Shown here one piece after another: positions 15,817 to 23,733 of a DNA stretch of 64,000 nucleotides (the first letter of the stretch is position 1; the number at the start of each line of letters is the position of its first letter). A model generated the notes under the pieces. It ran no database searches and had not been told where the DNA came from. It worked only from the letters and a program-made list of their open reading frames with translations. Source of the DNA: Phytohabitans maris. GTDB lineage: Bacteria; Actinomycetota; Actinomycetes; Mycobacteriales; Micromonosporaceae. The translations under genes and the position numbers were made by a program. Location of the stretch: contig NZ_JAVHUY010000015.1 of assembly GCF_031085175.1 (NCBI RefSeq), forward strand, positions 144,400-208,399, read 5' to 3'.

Positions 15817-15835
15817 CTATACACGGCATGTATAG
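15817..15835. promoter_or_regulatory. Inverted repeat, probable PadR operator
   Basis: CTATACA-N5-TGTATAG (15817-15823 and 15829-15835) is perfect over 7-bp arms. It is AT-rich in a GC-rich background and 22 bp upstream of the padR-like start. A TGTACA at 15805-15810 and GTGTAG at 15841 could extend the site. Confidence 0.7.
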
Positions 15836-15941
15836 ACGGGGTGTAGTCAGGGTGAAGTCCGGTTCCCGACCCGCGCGGGCACCAATCCGCGCCGGGATTC
15901 GCAGCGAACTATGGGTGCCTTGACTGGGGGAGGGAGCGGCG

Positions 15942-16940
15942 ATGGACGCCGAGATTCTGGAGGCCGACTGCCTGGCCCACCTGGCCGCCGGCGACCTGCG
16001 GCGAGCCGGTGTGGTCGCCGAACGCGGCTACCGGCAGGCGGTCGCGGCCGGCGCACCCGCCACGGTCAGCGGCTGGGCCTTCTTCGGCGGCCTGGTCGCC
16101 GCCGCGGCCGGCCACCTGGAGGCGGCCGGGGCGCTGCTGGGCGAGGCGGTCGACGGCTTCGAGCGGGACGACACGTTCCGCTTCCGCCGGCACTGCGCCG
16201 CCGCCCTCGCCGCGGTGACCGCGCTCGGCGGCGACCCGGACGAGGCGGCGCGCTGGCTGTCCGAGGTGGACGGTGCCGGCACCGGGCCCGACCGGGTGTC
16301 CTGGCCGTGGCGGGAGCTCGCCGGCGCCTGGGTCGCCATGTCCCGCGGCGCCCAGGCCGACGCGGTCGCGGCCGCGCGGCGCGCCGCCGACCTGGCCCGC
16401 GCCGCCGGACTGCCCACTGTGGAGGCCGCCGCCCTCTACGACGCCGGCCGGCTCGGCGGCCGCGTCGACCGCAAGCGCCTGGACGCGCTCGCGGCCCGGC
16501 TCGGCACGCCGTTCGCGGAGGCGCTCGCCCTGGCCGGGCAGGGGCTCGACCGCTCCGACGGGGGCCCGCTGGCCCGCGCGGCCGAGGCGTTCGAGCGCCT
16601 CGGCCAGGACCTGCTGGCCGCCGAGGCGGGCGCGGCCGCCGCCCGCCTGTTTCGGCGCGCGGGGCGCAGAGGCCAGGCCCATCTGGTACGCGAACGCTCC
16701 GCCGGCCCGCGCTCGCGCTGCGCGTCGGCCCGCACCCCCATGCTGGTGAACGACGAGGTGGCCGAGCTGCTCACCGCCCGGGAGCGGGAGGTCGTGCTGC
16801 TCGCCGCCCACCACAGCAGCCGGCACATCGCGCAGCGGCTGGGGCTGGAGGTCAAGACCGTCAACAACCACCTGGCCCGGGCGTACGCGAAGCTCGGCAT
16901 CTCCAGCCGCGCCGAGGTCCGCGCCCTGCTGGGCCAGTAG
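15942..16940 (+). CDS. LuxR-type regulator lacking the ATPase domain
   Basis: 332 residues. The C-terminal LuxR/GerE helix-turn-helix is complete: LLTAREREVVLLAAHHSSRHIAQRLGLEVKTVNNHLARAYAKLGI. The first 250 residues are Ala-rich TPR-like helices, as in the C-terminal half of large MalT/LuxR ATPases, but there is no Walker A and no space for one. The start ATG 15942 follows GGGGGAGGGAGCG. So it is a short form, either a stable separate lineage or a trimmed large regulator. Its target is unknown. Confidence 0.85.
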   Translation: MDAEILEADCLAHLAAGDLRRAGVVAERGYRQAVAAGAPATVSGWAFFGGLVAAAAGHLEAAGALLGEAVDGFERDDTFRFRRHCAAALAAVTALGGDPDEAARWLSEVDGAGTGPDRVSWPWRELAGAWVAMSRGAQADAVAAARRAADLARAAGLPTVEAAALYDAGRLGGRVDRKRLDALAARLGTPFAEALALAGQGLDRSDGGPLARAAEAFERLGQDLLAAEAGAAAARLFRRAGRRGQAHLVRERSAGPRSRCASARTPMLVNDEVAELLTAREREVVLLAAHHSSRHIAQRLGLEVKTVNNHLARAYAKLGISSRAEVRALLGQ

Positions 16941-17003
16941 CCGGGCGATGGGCTAGCCTCCTAGGACGGGTTGGTGACAGTGGTGTTGGTTAATCTGGGC
17001 GGC

Positions 17004-18263
17004 ATGCTGCTTCGGGGTATCTGTCGGGCGCTGCCCGTCGCCGCGGTCGCGACCCTCCTGGCCACGACCGCGGCCGCGTCGCCCGTGACCGCGCACCAGC
17101 GACGCGATCCGGTGCGCTGGACCGGCGGGTGGGGGAGCGCGCTCATCGCGCCCTTCCCGGACTTCTTCGGGGAGCCCAACTGGTCCGGGGGCTTCGACAA
17201 CCACTCGGTGCGCCAGGTCGTGCGGGTCAGTCGCGGCGGCTCCAGCGTGCGGATCCGGGTGTCCAACGTGTACGGTGACGGGCCGCTGCGGCTCACCGCC
17301 GCCACCATCGGCCGTGCGGCGCAGGGCGCGGCCGTCCGGGCCGGCACGGTGCGGCCGGTGACGTTCCGGGGCCAGCGCTCCACCGTGGTGCCGGCGGGCC
17401 AGGAGGCCGCCTCCGACGCGGTGCGGCTGCGGGTCTCGCCCCTGGAGCGGCTGACCGTGACGCTCTACTTCGACGGGCCGACCGGGCCGGTCACGTTCCA
17501 CCCGCTCGCCGTCGCCACCGTCTACCGGGCCAGCGGCGACCACCGCTTCGACACCGACGCCGCCGCCTACGGCGAGACGTCGACCTCGCTGTACTACCTG
17601 TCCGGTGTGGACGTCAGCGGCACCACCCGGGGCGGCCAGGGCACGGTGGTGGCGTTCGGCGACTCCATCACGGACGGTGCGATCACCACTGTGGACGCCG
17701 ACAACCGGTACCCGGACGAGCTCGCCGAGCGGCTCGTGGCGGCGGGCCGGCCGACCGGCGTCGTCAACGCGGGCATCGGCGGCAACAAGGTGCTCAGCGG
17801 CGGGCCGGGCTTCGGCGTGGCCGCGGTGGAGCGCTTCCGCCGGGACGCGCTGGGCCAGCCCGGCGTGCGCACCGTGATCGTGCTGGAGGGCATCAACGAC
17901 ATCGGCGGCGGCGAGGCGGTCGGCACGCCGGTCACCGCTGAGCAGCTGATCGCCGGGCACCAGGCGCTCATCCGGGCGGCACACTGGCGCGGCGTCCGGA
18001 TCATCGGGGCGACGATCACGCCGTCGAAGGGCTGCCCCTACCCCGGGTACGACACGGCGCGGGGCGAGGCGGTGCGGGACGCGGTCAACCACTGGATCCG
18101 CACCAGCGGCGAGTACGACGCGGTGTTCGACTTCGACCGGGCGCTGGCCGACCCGGCCGACCCGGACCGGATGCGCGCCGAGTACGACGCGGGCGACGCG
18201 CTGCACCCCAACGACGCCGGCATGCGCGCGCTGGCCGAGGCCGTCGACCTCGACCAGCTCTAG
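17004..18263 (+). CDS. Secreted SGNH/GDSL-family esterase or lipase
   Basis: 419 residues beginning with a Sec signal peptide (LLRGICRALPVAAVATLLAT...). Residues 30-200 form a beta-rich N-terminal domain found in this actinobacterial subfamily. The SGNH hydrolase follows: block I VVAFGDSITDG (nucleophile Ser), block II GIGGNKVL (Gly), block III LEGINDIGG (Asn), and block V DALHPNDAG (Asp, His). An extracellular ester hydrolase acting on lipids or polysaccharide acetyl groups is likely. An in-frame GTG at 16971 is possible, but the signal peptide fits the ATG better. Confidence 0.9.
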   Translation: MLLRGICRALPVAAVATLLATTAAASPVTAHQRRDPVRWTGGWGSALIAPFPDFFGEPNWSGGFDNHSVRQVVRVSRGGSSVRIRVSNVYGDGPLRLTAATIGRAAQGAAVRAGTVRPVTFRGQRSTVVPAGQEAASDAVRLRVSPLERLTVTLYFDGPTGPVTFHPLAVATVYRASGDHRFDTDAAAYGETSTSLYYLSGVDVSGTTRGGQGTVVAFGDSITDGAITTVDADNRYPDELAERLVAAGRPTGVVNAGIGGNKVLSGGPGFGVAAVERFRRDALGQPGVRTVIVLEGINDIGGGEAVGTPVTAEQLIAGHQALIRAAHWRGVRIIGATITPSKGCPYPGYDTARGEAVRDAVNHWIRTSGEYDAVFDFDRALADPADPDRMRAEYDAGDALHPNDAGMRALAEAVDLDQL

Positions 18264-18340
18264 GTGAGCTCTGTCCGCGCGTTCGATACACGAAGGCAAC
18301 GTGCGGGCCGCATGATGACCGGTGAGTGGAGGAGGAGACC

Positions 18341-19132
18341 ATGACGCCGGTCGTCTTCGTGCACGGACTGTGGCTGCATCACACGAGTTGGCAGCCGTGG
18401 GTGGACCTGTTCCGGGAGTCCGGCTTCGACCCGGTCGCGCCGCCGTGGCCGGGCGAGCCGGACACGGTCGAGCAGGCGCGGGCCGACCCGGCGCCGATGG
18501 GTGGGTTCGGCGTGGGCGAGGTCGTCGACCACTACGCCGCGCTGATCGGCGGGCTCGACGGCAAGCCGGTCGTGGTCGGGCACTCGTTCGGCGGGCTGAT
18601 CGCGCAGGTGCTGCTCGGGCGCGGGCTGGCCGCCGCGGGTGTGGCGATCGACCCGGCGCCGATCAAGGGTGTGCTGCCGCTGCCGGTCTCCTCCCTGCGG
18701 GTCGCCTCGATCGCCCTGCGCAACCCGGCCAACCGCAAGGGCACGGTCGCGCTCACGCCGGAGCAGTGGCGGTACGGGTTCACCAACACGCGTACCGAGG
18801 CGGAGGCCACCGAGCTGTACGAGCGGTGCGCGATGCCGTCGCCGGGGCGGCCGCTCTTCCAGGCCGCGTTCGCCAACGTCAACCCGGCCGCGGCGACCAA
18901 GGTAGACCTGCTCAAGCCGGACCGGGGGCCGTTGCTGATCACCGCCGGTGGGCAGGACCACACCGTGGCGGAGTCGATCAGCCGGTACACGGCCAAGCTG
19001 CACCGCAGGTCGCCGGCGGTCACGTCGGTGAAGGCGTTTCCGGACCGCGACCACTCGCTGACCATCAACAGTGACTGGCGGGAAGTGGCGGACTACGTCC
19101 TGGCGTGGCTGAAGGAGCAGGGCCTCCCGTAG
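18341..19132 (+). CDS. Alpha/beta hydrolase
   Basis: 263 residues from ATG 18341 after the strong site GGAGGAGGAG. The oxyanion segment is VFVHGLWLH, the nucleophile elbow VVVGHSFGGLIAQVLL (Ser in GHSFG), and the acid and histidine are probably TAGGQDHTV and FPDRDHSLTI. It is cytoplasmic, with no signal peptide. It resembles the non-haem peroxidase/esterase-like group common in Streptomyces; the substrate cannot be told. Confidence 0.9.
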   Translation: MTPVVFVHGLWLHHTSWQPWVDLFRESGFDPVAPPWPGEPDTVEQARADPAPMGGFGVGEVVDHYAALIGGLDGKPVVVGHSFGGLIAQVLLGRGLAAAGVAIDPAPIKGVLPLPVSSLRVASIALRNPANRKGTVALTPEQWRYGFTNTRTEAEATELYERCAMPSPGRPLFQAAFANVNPAAATKVDLLKPDRGPLLITAGGQDHTVAESISRYTAKLHRRSPAVTSVKAFPDRDHSLTINSDWREVADYVLAWLKEQGLP

Positions 19133-19174
19133 CCTGGCGGGGGTCCGGAGCCCCTCACGTACGGAGGATGCGGC

Positions 19175-19918
19175 GTGATCAAGCCCCGACGGCGCTGGCT
19201 GGCCCTGCCGGCCGCGCTGGTCCTGGCCCTGCCGGTGACCGCCTGTGACTCGGCCGGCGACCCGGCCCCGGCGGCCAACCAGCCGGCCGCGACCAGCGCG
19301 CCACCGAGCGTGGCCGTGCCCGGCGACACCGGCCTCTACTTCTACCCGCCGGTCGAGGGCGCCACGCTGGAGTACGCGCTGGGTGGCGTGGTCAGCGGCA
19401 CCAACGCGGTGACCGTCGACCGGGTCACCGACGGCGCCGACGGGCGGGTCGTGACCGTGACCGAGAAAGGGAGCGGGGCGGCCGCCGAGCGGGAGTTCGT
19501 GACCGGGCCGGCCGGTGGGCTGGCGGTCGACATCGGGGCGTTCGGCGCCTCGGCGGCCGGCCTCACCGTCAGGGGCACCGGCGAAGACGTGGTGGTGCCG
19601 CCGGTCGCCGACCTGGCCGCCGGCAAGAAGGGGACCGGGAGCACGTCCGTCGAGGTCACCGGCCCCGGGCTGGAGGGCGAGCACAAGGTCACGTACACGG
19701 TGACGGGCGCCGGGATCGAGACGGTGACCGTGCCGGCGGGCACGGCCGAGGCGTACGCGATCAGCCTGGACCTGGACCTCGGCGAGGGCTTCGCCGGGGT
19801 GACCGAGGCGAGCGGGAGGTTTTGGCTCAAGCCCGGCTTCGGCCTGGTCAAGCAGGAGGTGACGATCTCCGGCCTGACCCTGACCACGGAGCTGGCCAAG
19901 TCGTCGGTCCCGCTCTGA
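19175..19918 (+). CDS. Putative lipoprotein of unknown function
   Basis: 247 residues from GTG 19175. The signal peptide ends in a lipobox (VTAC), followed by an Ala/Pro-rich linker. The mature part is beta-rich with repeated short strands (TVTEKGSGAAAEREF, YTVTGAGIETVTVPAGTAEAYAI, GRFWLKPGFGLVKQEVTI). Its course, in which a property is normalised by a covariate and ends with WLKPGFGLVK, resembles DUF3108-like or LppX-like barrels, but I cannot assign a family. Same direction as the neighbours, with its own ribosome site GGAGG. Confidence 0.75.
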   Translation: MIKPRRRWLALPAALVLALPVTACDSAGDPAPAANQPAATSAPPSVAVPGDTGLYFYPPVEGATLEYALGGVVSGTNAVTVDRVTDGADGRVVTVTEKGSGAAAEREFVTGPAGGLAVDIGAFGASAAGLTVRGTGEDVVVPPVADLAAGKKGTGSTSVEVTGPGLEGEHKVTYTVTGAGIETVTVPAGTAEAYAISLDLDLGEGFAGVTEASGRFWLKPGFGLVKQEVTISGLTLTTELAKSSVPL

Positions 19919-19965
19919 GCGGGAAGCGGGCGCTGGCGGGCGAGCCGCTCTGAGAGAGTAGGGGC

Positions 19966-21186
19966 ATGTCGAAGCCGGCGGTCCTCGAGGTCGCCGGCCG
20001 CGAGGTGACGATCACCCACCCCGACAAGGTGGTGTTCGCGGCCGGCGGTCACACCAAGCTCGACCTGGTCAACTACTACCTGTCGGTGGCCGACGGCGCG
20101 CTGCGCGGCGTGCGGGGGCGGCCGATGGTGCTCAAGCGCTTCGTCAAGGGCCTGGACGAGGAGGCGGTGTGGCAGAAGCGGGCCCCGGCCAAGCGGCCCG
20201 ACTGGATCGAGGTGGCCGAGCTCAAGTACGCCTCCGGCCGCTCCGCCGAGGAGGTCGTGGTCCGCGACGCCGCCGCCCTGGCCTGGGTGGTCAACCTCGG
20301 CTGCGTCGACCTCAACCCCCATCCGGTACTCGCCGAGGACCTCGACCGCCCCGACGAGCTGCGGATCGACCTCGACCCCGTGCCGGGCGTGGAGTGGGGG
20401 CAGATCGTCGACGTGGCGATGGTGGCCCGGCAGGTCCTCGCCGACCACGGGCTGACCGGGTGGCCCAAGACGTCCGGCTCGCGCGGCTTCCACATCTACG
20501 TGCGGATCGAGCCCCGCTGGCTGTACCGGGACGTGCGGCTCGCCGCGCAGACCGTCGCCCGCGAGGTGGAAAACCGGGCGCCCGACCTCGCCACCAGCAA
20601 GTGGTGGAAGGAGGAGCGGCAGGGCGTGTTCGTCGACTTCAACCAGAACGCGAAGGACCGCACCGTCGCTTCCGCGTACTCGGTGCGCCCCAACCCGGAG
20701 GCCCGCGTGTCGACGCCGCTGGCCTGGGACGAGGTGCCGGGTTGCCGGCCGGAGGAGTTCACGCTGCCGGTGGTCCGCGAGCGCTTCGCGGCCGGCGGCG
20801 ACCCGTGGCGGGGGATGGACACCGCGTACGGCCCGCTGGACGGGCTGCTGGAGCTGGCCAAGCGGCTCGGCCCGGCGGAGAAGCCGCCCAAGGGGACCGG
20901 CCGCCGCCAGTCCACGATGCCGCTGATCGAGATCGCCCGCGCCAAGACCAGAGACGAGGCCATGGCCGGGCTGGACCGGTGGAAGGCCCGCCATCCGTCC
21001 ACAGTGGAGAAGCTGGCGCCGGCCGACGTGCTCGTCGACGGGATGCGGGGGCGCAGCTCGATCTGGTACCGGATCCGGGTCAACCTCCAGCACGTACCGG
21101 AGGGGGAGCGGCCCGAGCAGGAGCCGCTGGAGGTCGACTACGACCCCTGGGAGGGGATGCGCCCGCCCGGCCCCGCCGAGGGCTGA
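19966..21186 (+). CDS. Stand-alone LigD-type polymerase/primase domain protein
   Basis: 406 residues. It has the archaeo-eukaryotic primase fold of bacterial NHEJ polymerases. The catalytic carboxylates are Asp135 and Asp137 (RIDLDP) and Asp224 (VFVDFNQN), and the nucleotide-binding SGSRGFH spans 170-176. The N-terminal KRFVKGLDEEAVWQKRAP belongs to the 5-prime phosphate-binding part. The segment after about residue 300 is an extension. No ligase or nuclease domain is fused, and no ku gene is in the window. It should fill or extend DNA/RNA ends in double-strand-break or gap repair, like mycobacterial PolD1/PrimC proteins. Confidence 0.92.
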   Translation: MSKPAVLEVAGREVTITHPDKVVFAAGGHTKLDLVNYYLSVADGALRGVRGRPMVLKRFVKGLDEEAVWQKRAPAKRPDWIEVAELKYASGRSAEEVVVRDAAALAWVVNLGCVDLNPHPVLAEDLDRPDELRIDLDPVPGVEWGQIVDVAMVARQVLADHGLTGWPKTSGSRGFHIYVRIEPRWLYRDVRLAAQTVAREVENRAPDLATSKWWKEERQGVFVDFNQNAKDRTVASAYSVRPNPEARVSTPLAWDEVPGCRPEEFTLPVVRERFAAGGDPWRGMDTAYGPLDGLLELAKRLGPAEKPPKGTGRRQSTMPLIEIARAKTRDEAMAGLDRWKARHPSTVEKLAPADVLVDGMRGRSSIWYRIRVNLQHVPEGERPEQEPLEVDYDPWEGMRPPGPAEG

Positions 21187-21266
21187 GCGCAGTTCGAGCC
21201 GGCGGTCAGCTCGGTCGGGGTGCTCGCCGCGAACGGTGGCGTCGGGGGCTGGCTAGGCTCCTGAAC

Positions 21267-21451
21267 ATGGACGCGATTCAGGTTTCCGCGCACGGCGGGC
21301 CCGAGGTGCTCACGCTGACCGGCTGCGCTGGGTCGGCGACGGCACCCTCAAGGTGACCGTCGGCGGCCGCTACCCGCTCGCCGACGCGGCAAAGGCCCAC
21401 GCCGACCTGGAGTCCCGGCGCACCACCGGCAAGCTGCTGCTCCTACCCTGA
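21267..21451 (+). pseudogene. Remnant of a zinc-type quinone oxidoreductase (internal deletion and frame change)
   Basis: The first 17 codons (MDAIQVSAHGGPEVLTL) are the start of a quinone oxidoreductase (MDR superfamily). Immediately afterwards, in another frame, comes the C-terminal end of the same family (LKVTVGGRYPLADAAKAHADL then RRTTGKLLLLP and a stop at 21449-21451). About 250 residues, including the NADPH-binding domain, are missing. Its end overlaps the 3-prime end of the convergent metalloprotease gene by a few bases. Confidence 0.85.
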
Positions 21452-23629
21452 CCGGGCGGCGCCGCCGGGCTGGCGCTTCCCGTTCACCGCCAGCGTGTAC
21501 GGGGCGTACTGGCTGACCTGCTCGGTCGGCTCGTCGTACGCGACGATCGCGACCACCGTCGGGAAGGGGCGCAGCGCGGCCAGCCGCCCGGGGTCGAGCC
21601 GCACCGTGCGGCGGCCGTCGAACTCCAGCTGGAGTGCCACCTTCCGCTTCCCGTCCAGGCCGACGAGGCGCAGGTTCCAGTTGTGCACCCCGGTCGCCCG
21701 GATCCGCGTCGGCGAGTCGAACCGGGCCAGGCTCGAGCCGTCGCTGACCAGCGCGCCGCCGAGCCGGACGTCGTCGATGCGCAGGCCGCCCTCGTCGACG
21801 CCGGCGTCGCTGACGTACCGGAAGCCGAGCAGCACGCTCCTGCCCGCGTACCGGGACAGGTCGAAGGTATGCGGCTCGAAGCCGTCGGTCGTGCCGTTGA
21901 GCGCCGGCCCGAGCGGACCCTCGACGGTCCGGTCCCCGGCCACCGGCGTGTACGTCTTCCCGCCGTCGGTGGAGACCGTCACGTACCCGTAGTCGTAGCC
22001 CTCCTCGGCGCCGTACTTGGCCAGCAGCCGCAGCGTGGCCCCGCCGGCCGGGACGGTGACCCGGGTGACCGCGGTGCTGTCGAGGCCGTTGCCGTCGCCG
22101 GACCAGAGCACCGGGTCGCCCGGCCGGTCCGGGTCGTCGCGGACGGTGCTCCAGGCGAGCGGGAGCGGCGGCAGCGTACGGGCGCCGTCGAAGCGGATCG
22201 AGCGCAGGTCCCGCCCCTCGACCGTGAGCGGCACGTAGTCGGCGCCGTTCGGGGCCGCGCCGGGTGTGGCGTTGACCGCCGGGTTGGCCAGGTTGACGGT
22301 CGAGTCGAGGCCGCGGGTGGTGACCCGGCCCTTCGGGACGCCGTAGACGCGGGCGCCGCGGGACGAGGCGAGCCGGTCGAGCAGCACCGCCGACTGGTAG
22401 TCGTGGATCACCCGGTACAGGTCGCGCACGCCCTCGGCCTTCAGCGCCGCGGCCACGCTCGCCAGCCCCTGGCGCTTGCCGTCCCGGTGCAGGCGGGCGA
22501 TGAAGCCGGTGCCGTACCGGTCGTGCAGGAAGAGCATGAACGAGTACGCGTTGCCGTAGTCGGCGAGCGTCGCGTTCGGGTTCGGGCTCTCCTCCCACAG
22601 GTTGAGCGAGTTCTCCGGGCCGCCGCACTCGCGCGGGTTCGGGTTGACGTCCGTGCGTACCGTGCCGAAGCCCTGGAAGCAGAAGATGTGGCTGTCCGCG
22701 CCGCGCTCGTGGACGGTGGCGCGCGCGTCCACGTACCCGGTGAGCGTCTGCGCGAAGTCGGAGAGCCCCTCGTTGACCCAGACCGTCTCGTCCGGGTCGG
22801 CGTAGTACTGGAGCAGGTGCTGCCACTCGTGCGCGAACGTCCCCTCGTACAGGTGGGGGCGGGCCGGCCGGCTGGTGCAGAGGTCGCCGGTGGGGGCGTC
22901 CGGCGGGTTGGCGCCGGTGCGGTGCGCCCAGTCGAACGCGTCGATCGTCATCACGTTGCGGTCGAAGAGCTCGTTGAGCTGCGCCGAGAAGAACCCGGCG
23001 AGGTACGTGGGGTGGGCCGGGAAGTCGTGGAAGTTGTCGTCCCGCACGTTGTCGACCAGCGTGACGGTGCGGTCGCCGGCGCCGGTGTAGACGCCGCCCG
23101 CGCCATCGGCGTCCGGGCCGAGCCGCGCGTTCGTGCCGTCCCGCTCCGGCGGGGTGCTGAAGGCCGCGGTCTCCTTCGGGTAGATGGTGGTGTCGAACTC
23201 GTCGATCAGGTCGGCGACCTGCGCGCCGGTGACCTCGGTGCTGCCGGGGTTTCGGGCCCGGCAGTCGCCGTCCGGGAAGGCGAGGTCGTCGGCGACCCAC
23301 ACCTCGACGTGCCGGCCGACGCCGCGCAGCGTGTAGTCCTTGCGGTAGACCTCGCCCGCGACGTCGTCGAGGCCGAGCCACTGCCGCCGCGTGCCGACCG
23401 GCGGCGTCTGGGCGGCCTCCCGGGCGCCGGCGCGGGCGCCGGGACGGTACCGCTCGGGCCGGTCGAGCGGCCGGCCGTCGAGCGTGAGGTCCGCGCGGGT
23501 CAGCTCCCGGACGTCGTCCGCCGGTCCGGGCGCCGGCCCGGGTTCGGACGGCGCCGCCGACGCGGGGAGCACGGCGAGCGAAAGGAGCAGCGCGGTGGCG
23601 GCGGCTGCGAGGGCGCGGCTGCGGGCCAT
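21443..23629 (-). CDS. Secreted immune inhibitor A-like (M6-related) zinc metalloprotease
   Basis: 728 residues. A Sec signal peptide (ALAAAATALLLSLAVLPASA) is followed by a pro-region. The zinc site is His267-Glu-x2-His271 (FAHEWQHLLQYY) with Glu287 in WVNEGLSDF as likely third ligand. The C-terminal half is a beta-sandwich, MAM/choice-of-anchor-like, with YDYGYVTVSTDGGKTYTPV and SVLLGFRYVSDAGVDEGGLRIDDV, as in immune inhibitor A proteases. It is probably an exported degradative protease. Its stop overlaps the pseudogene at 21267. Confidence 0.88.
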   Translation of the reverse strand: MARSRALAAAATALLLSLAVLPASAAPSEPGPAPGPADDVRELTRADLTLDGRPLDRPERYRPGARAGAREAAQTPPVGTRRQWLGLDDVAGEVYRKDYTLRGVGRHVEVWVADDLAFPDGDCRARNPGSTEVTGAQVADLIDEFDTTIYPKETAAFSTPPERDGTNARLGPDADGAGGVYTGAGDRTVTLVDNVRDDNFHDFPAHPTYLAGFFSAQLNELFDRNVMTIDAFDWAHRTGANPPDAPTGDLCTSRPARPHLYEGTFAHEWQHLLQYYADPDETVWVNEGLSDFAQTLTGYVDARATVHERGADSHIFCFQGFGTVRTDVNPNPRECGGPENSLNLWEESPNPNATLADYGNAYSFMLFLHDRYGTGFIARLHRDGKRQGLASVAAALKAEGVRDLYRVIHDYQSAVLLDRLASSRGARVYGVPKGRVTTRGLDSTVNLANPAVNATPGAAPNGADYVPLTVEGRDLRSIRFDGARTLPPLPLAWSTVRDDPDRPGDPVLWSGDGNGLDSTAVTRVTVPAGGATLRLLAKYGAEEGYDYGYVTVSTDGGKTYTPVAGDRTVEGPLGPALNGTTDGFEPHTFDLSRYAGRSVLLGFRYVSDAGVDEGGLRIDDVRLGGALVSDGSSLARFDSPTRIRATGVHNWNLRLVGLDGKRKVALQLEFDGRRTVRLDPGRLAALRPFPTVVAIVAYDEPTEQVSQYAPYTLAVNGKRQPGGAARSG

Positions 23630-23733
23630 GGATCCCCCTTCGGGTACCGGACGGTGTGGACCGTCACGGTGCGGGATCCTATTTCACGACATGTCCGAAT
23701 TGCTGTTGCCGCCCAGCGTTTCGTCGCGCGGCT

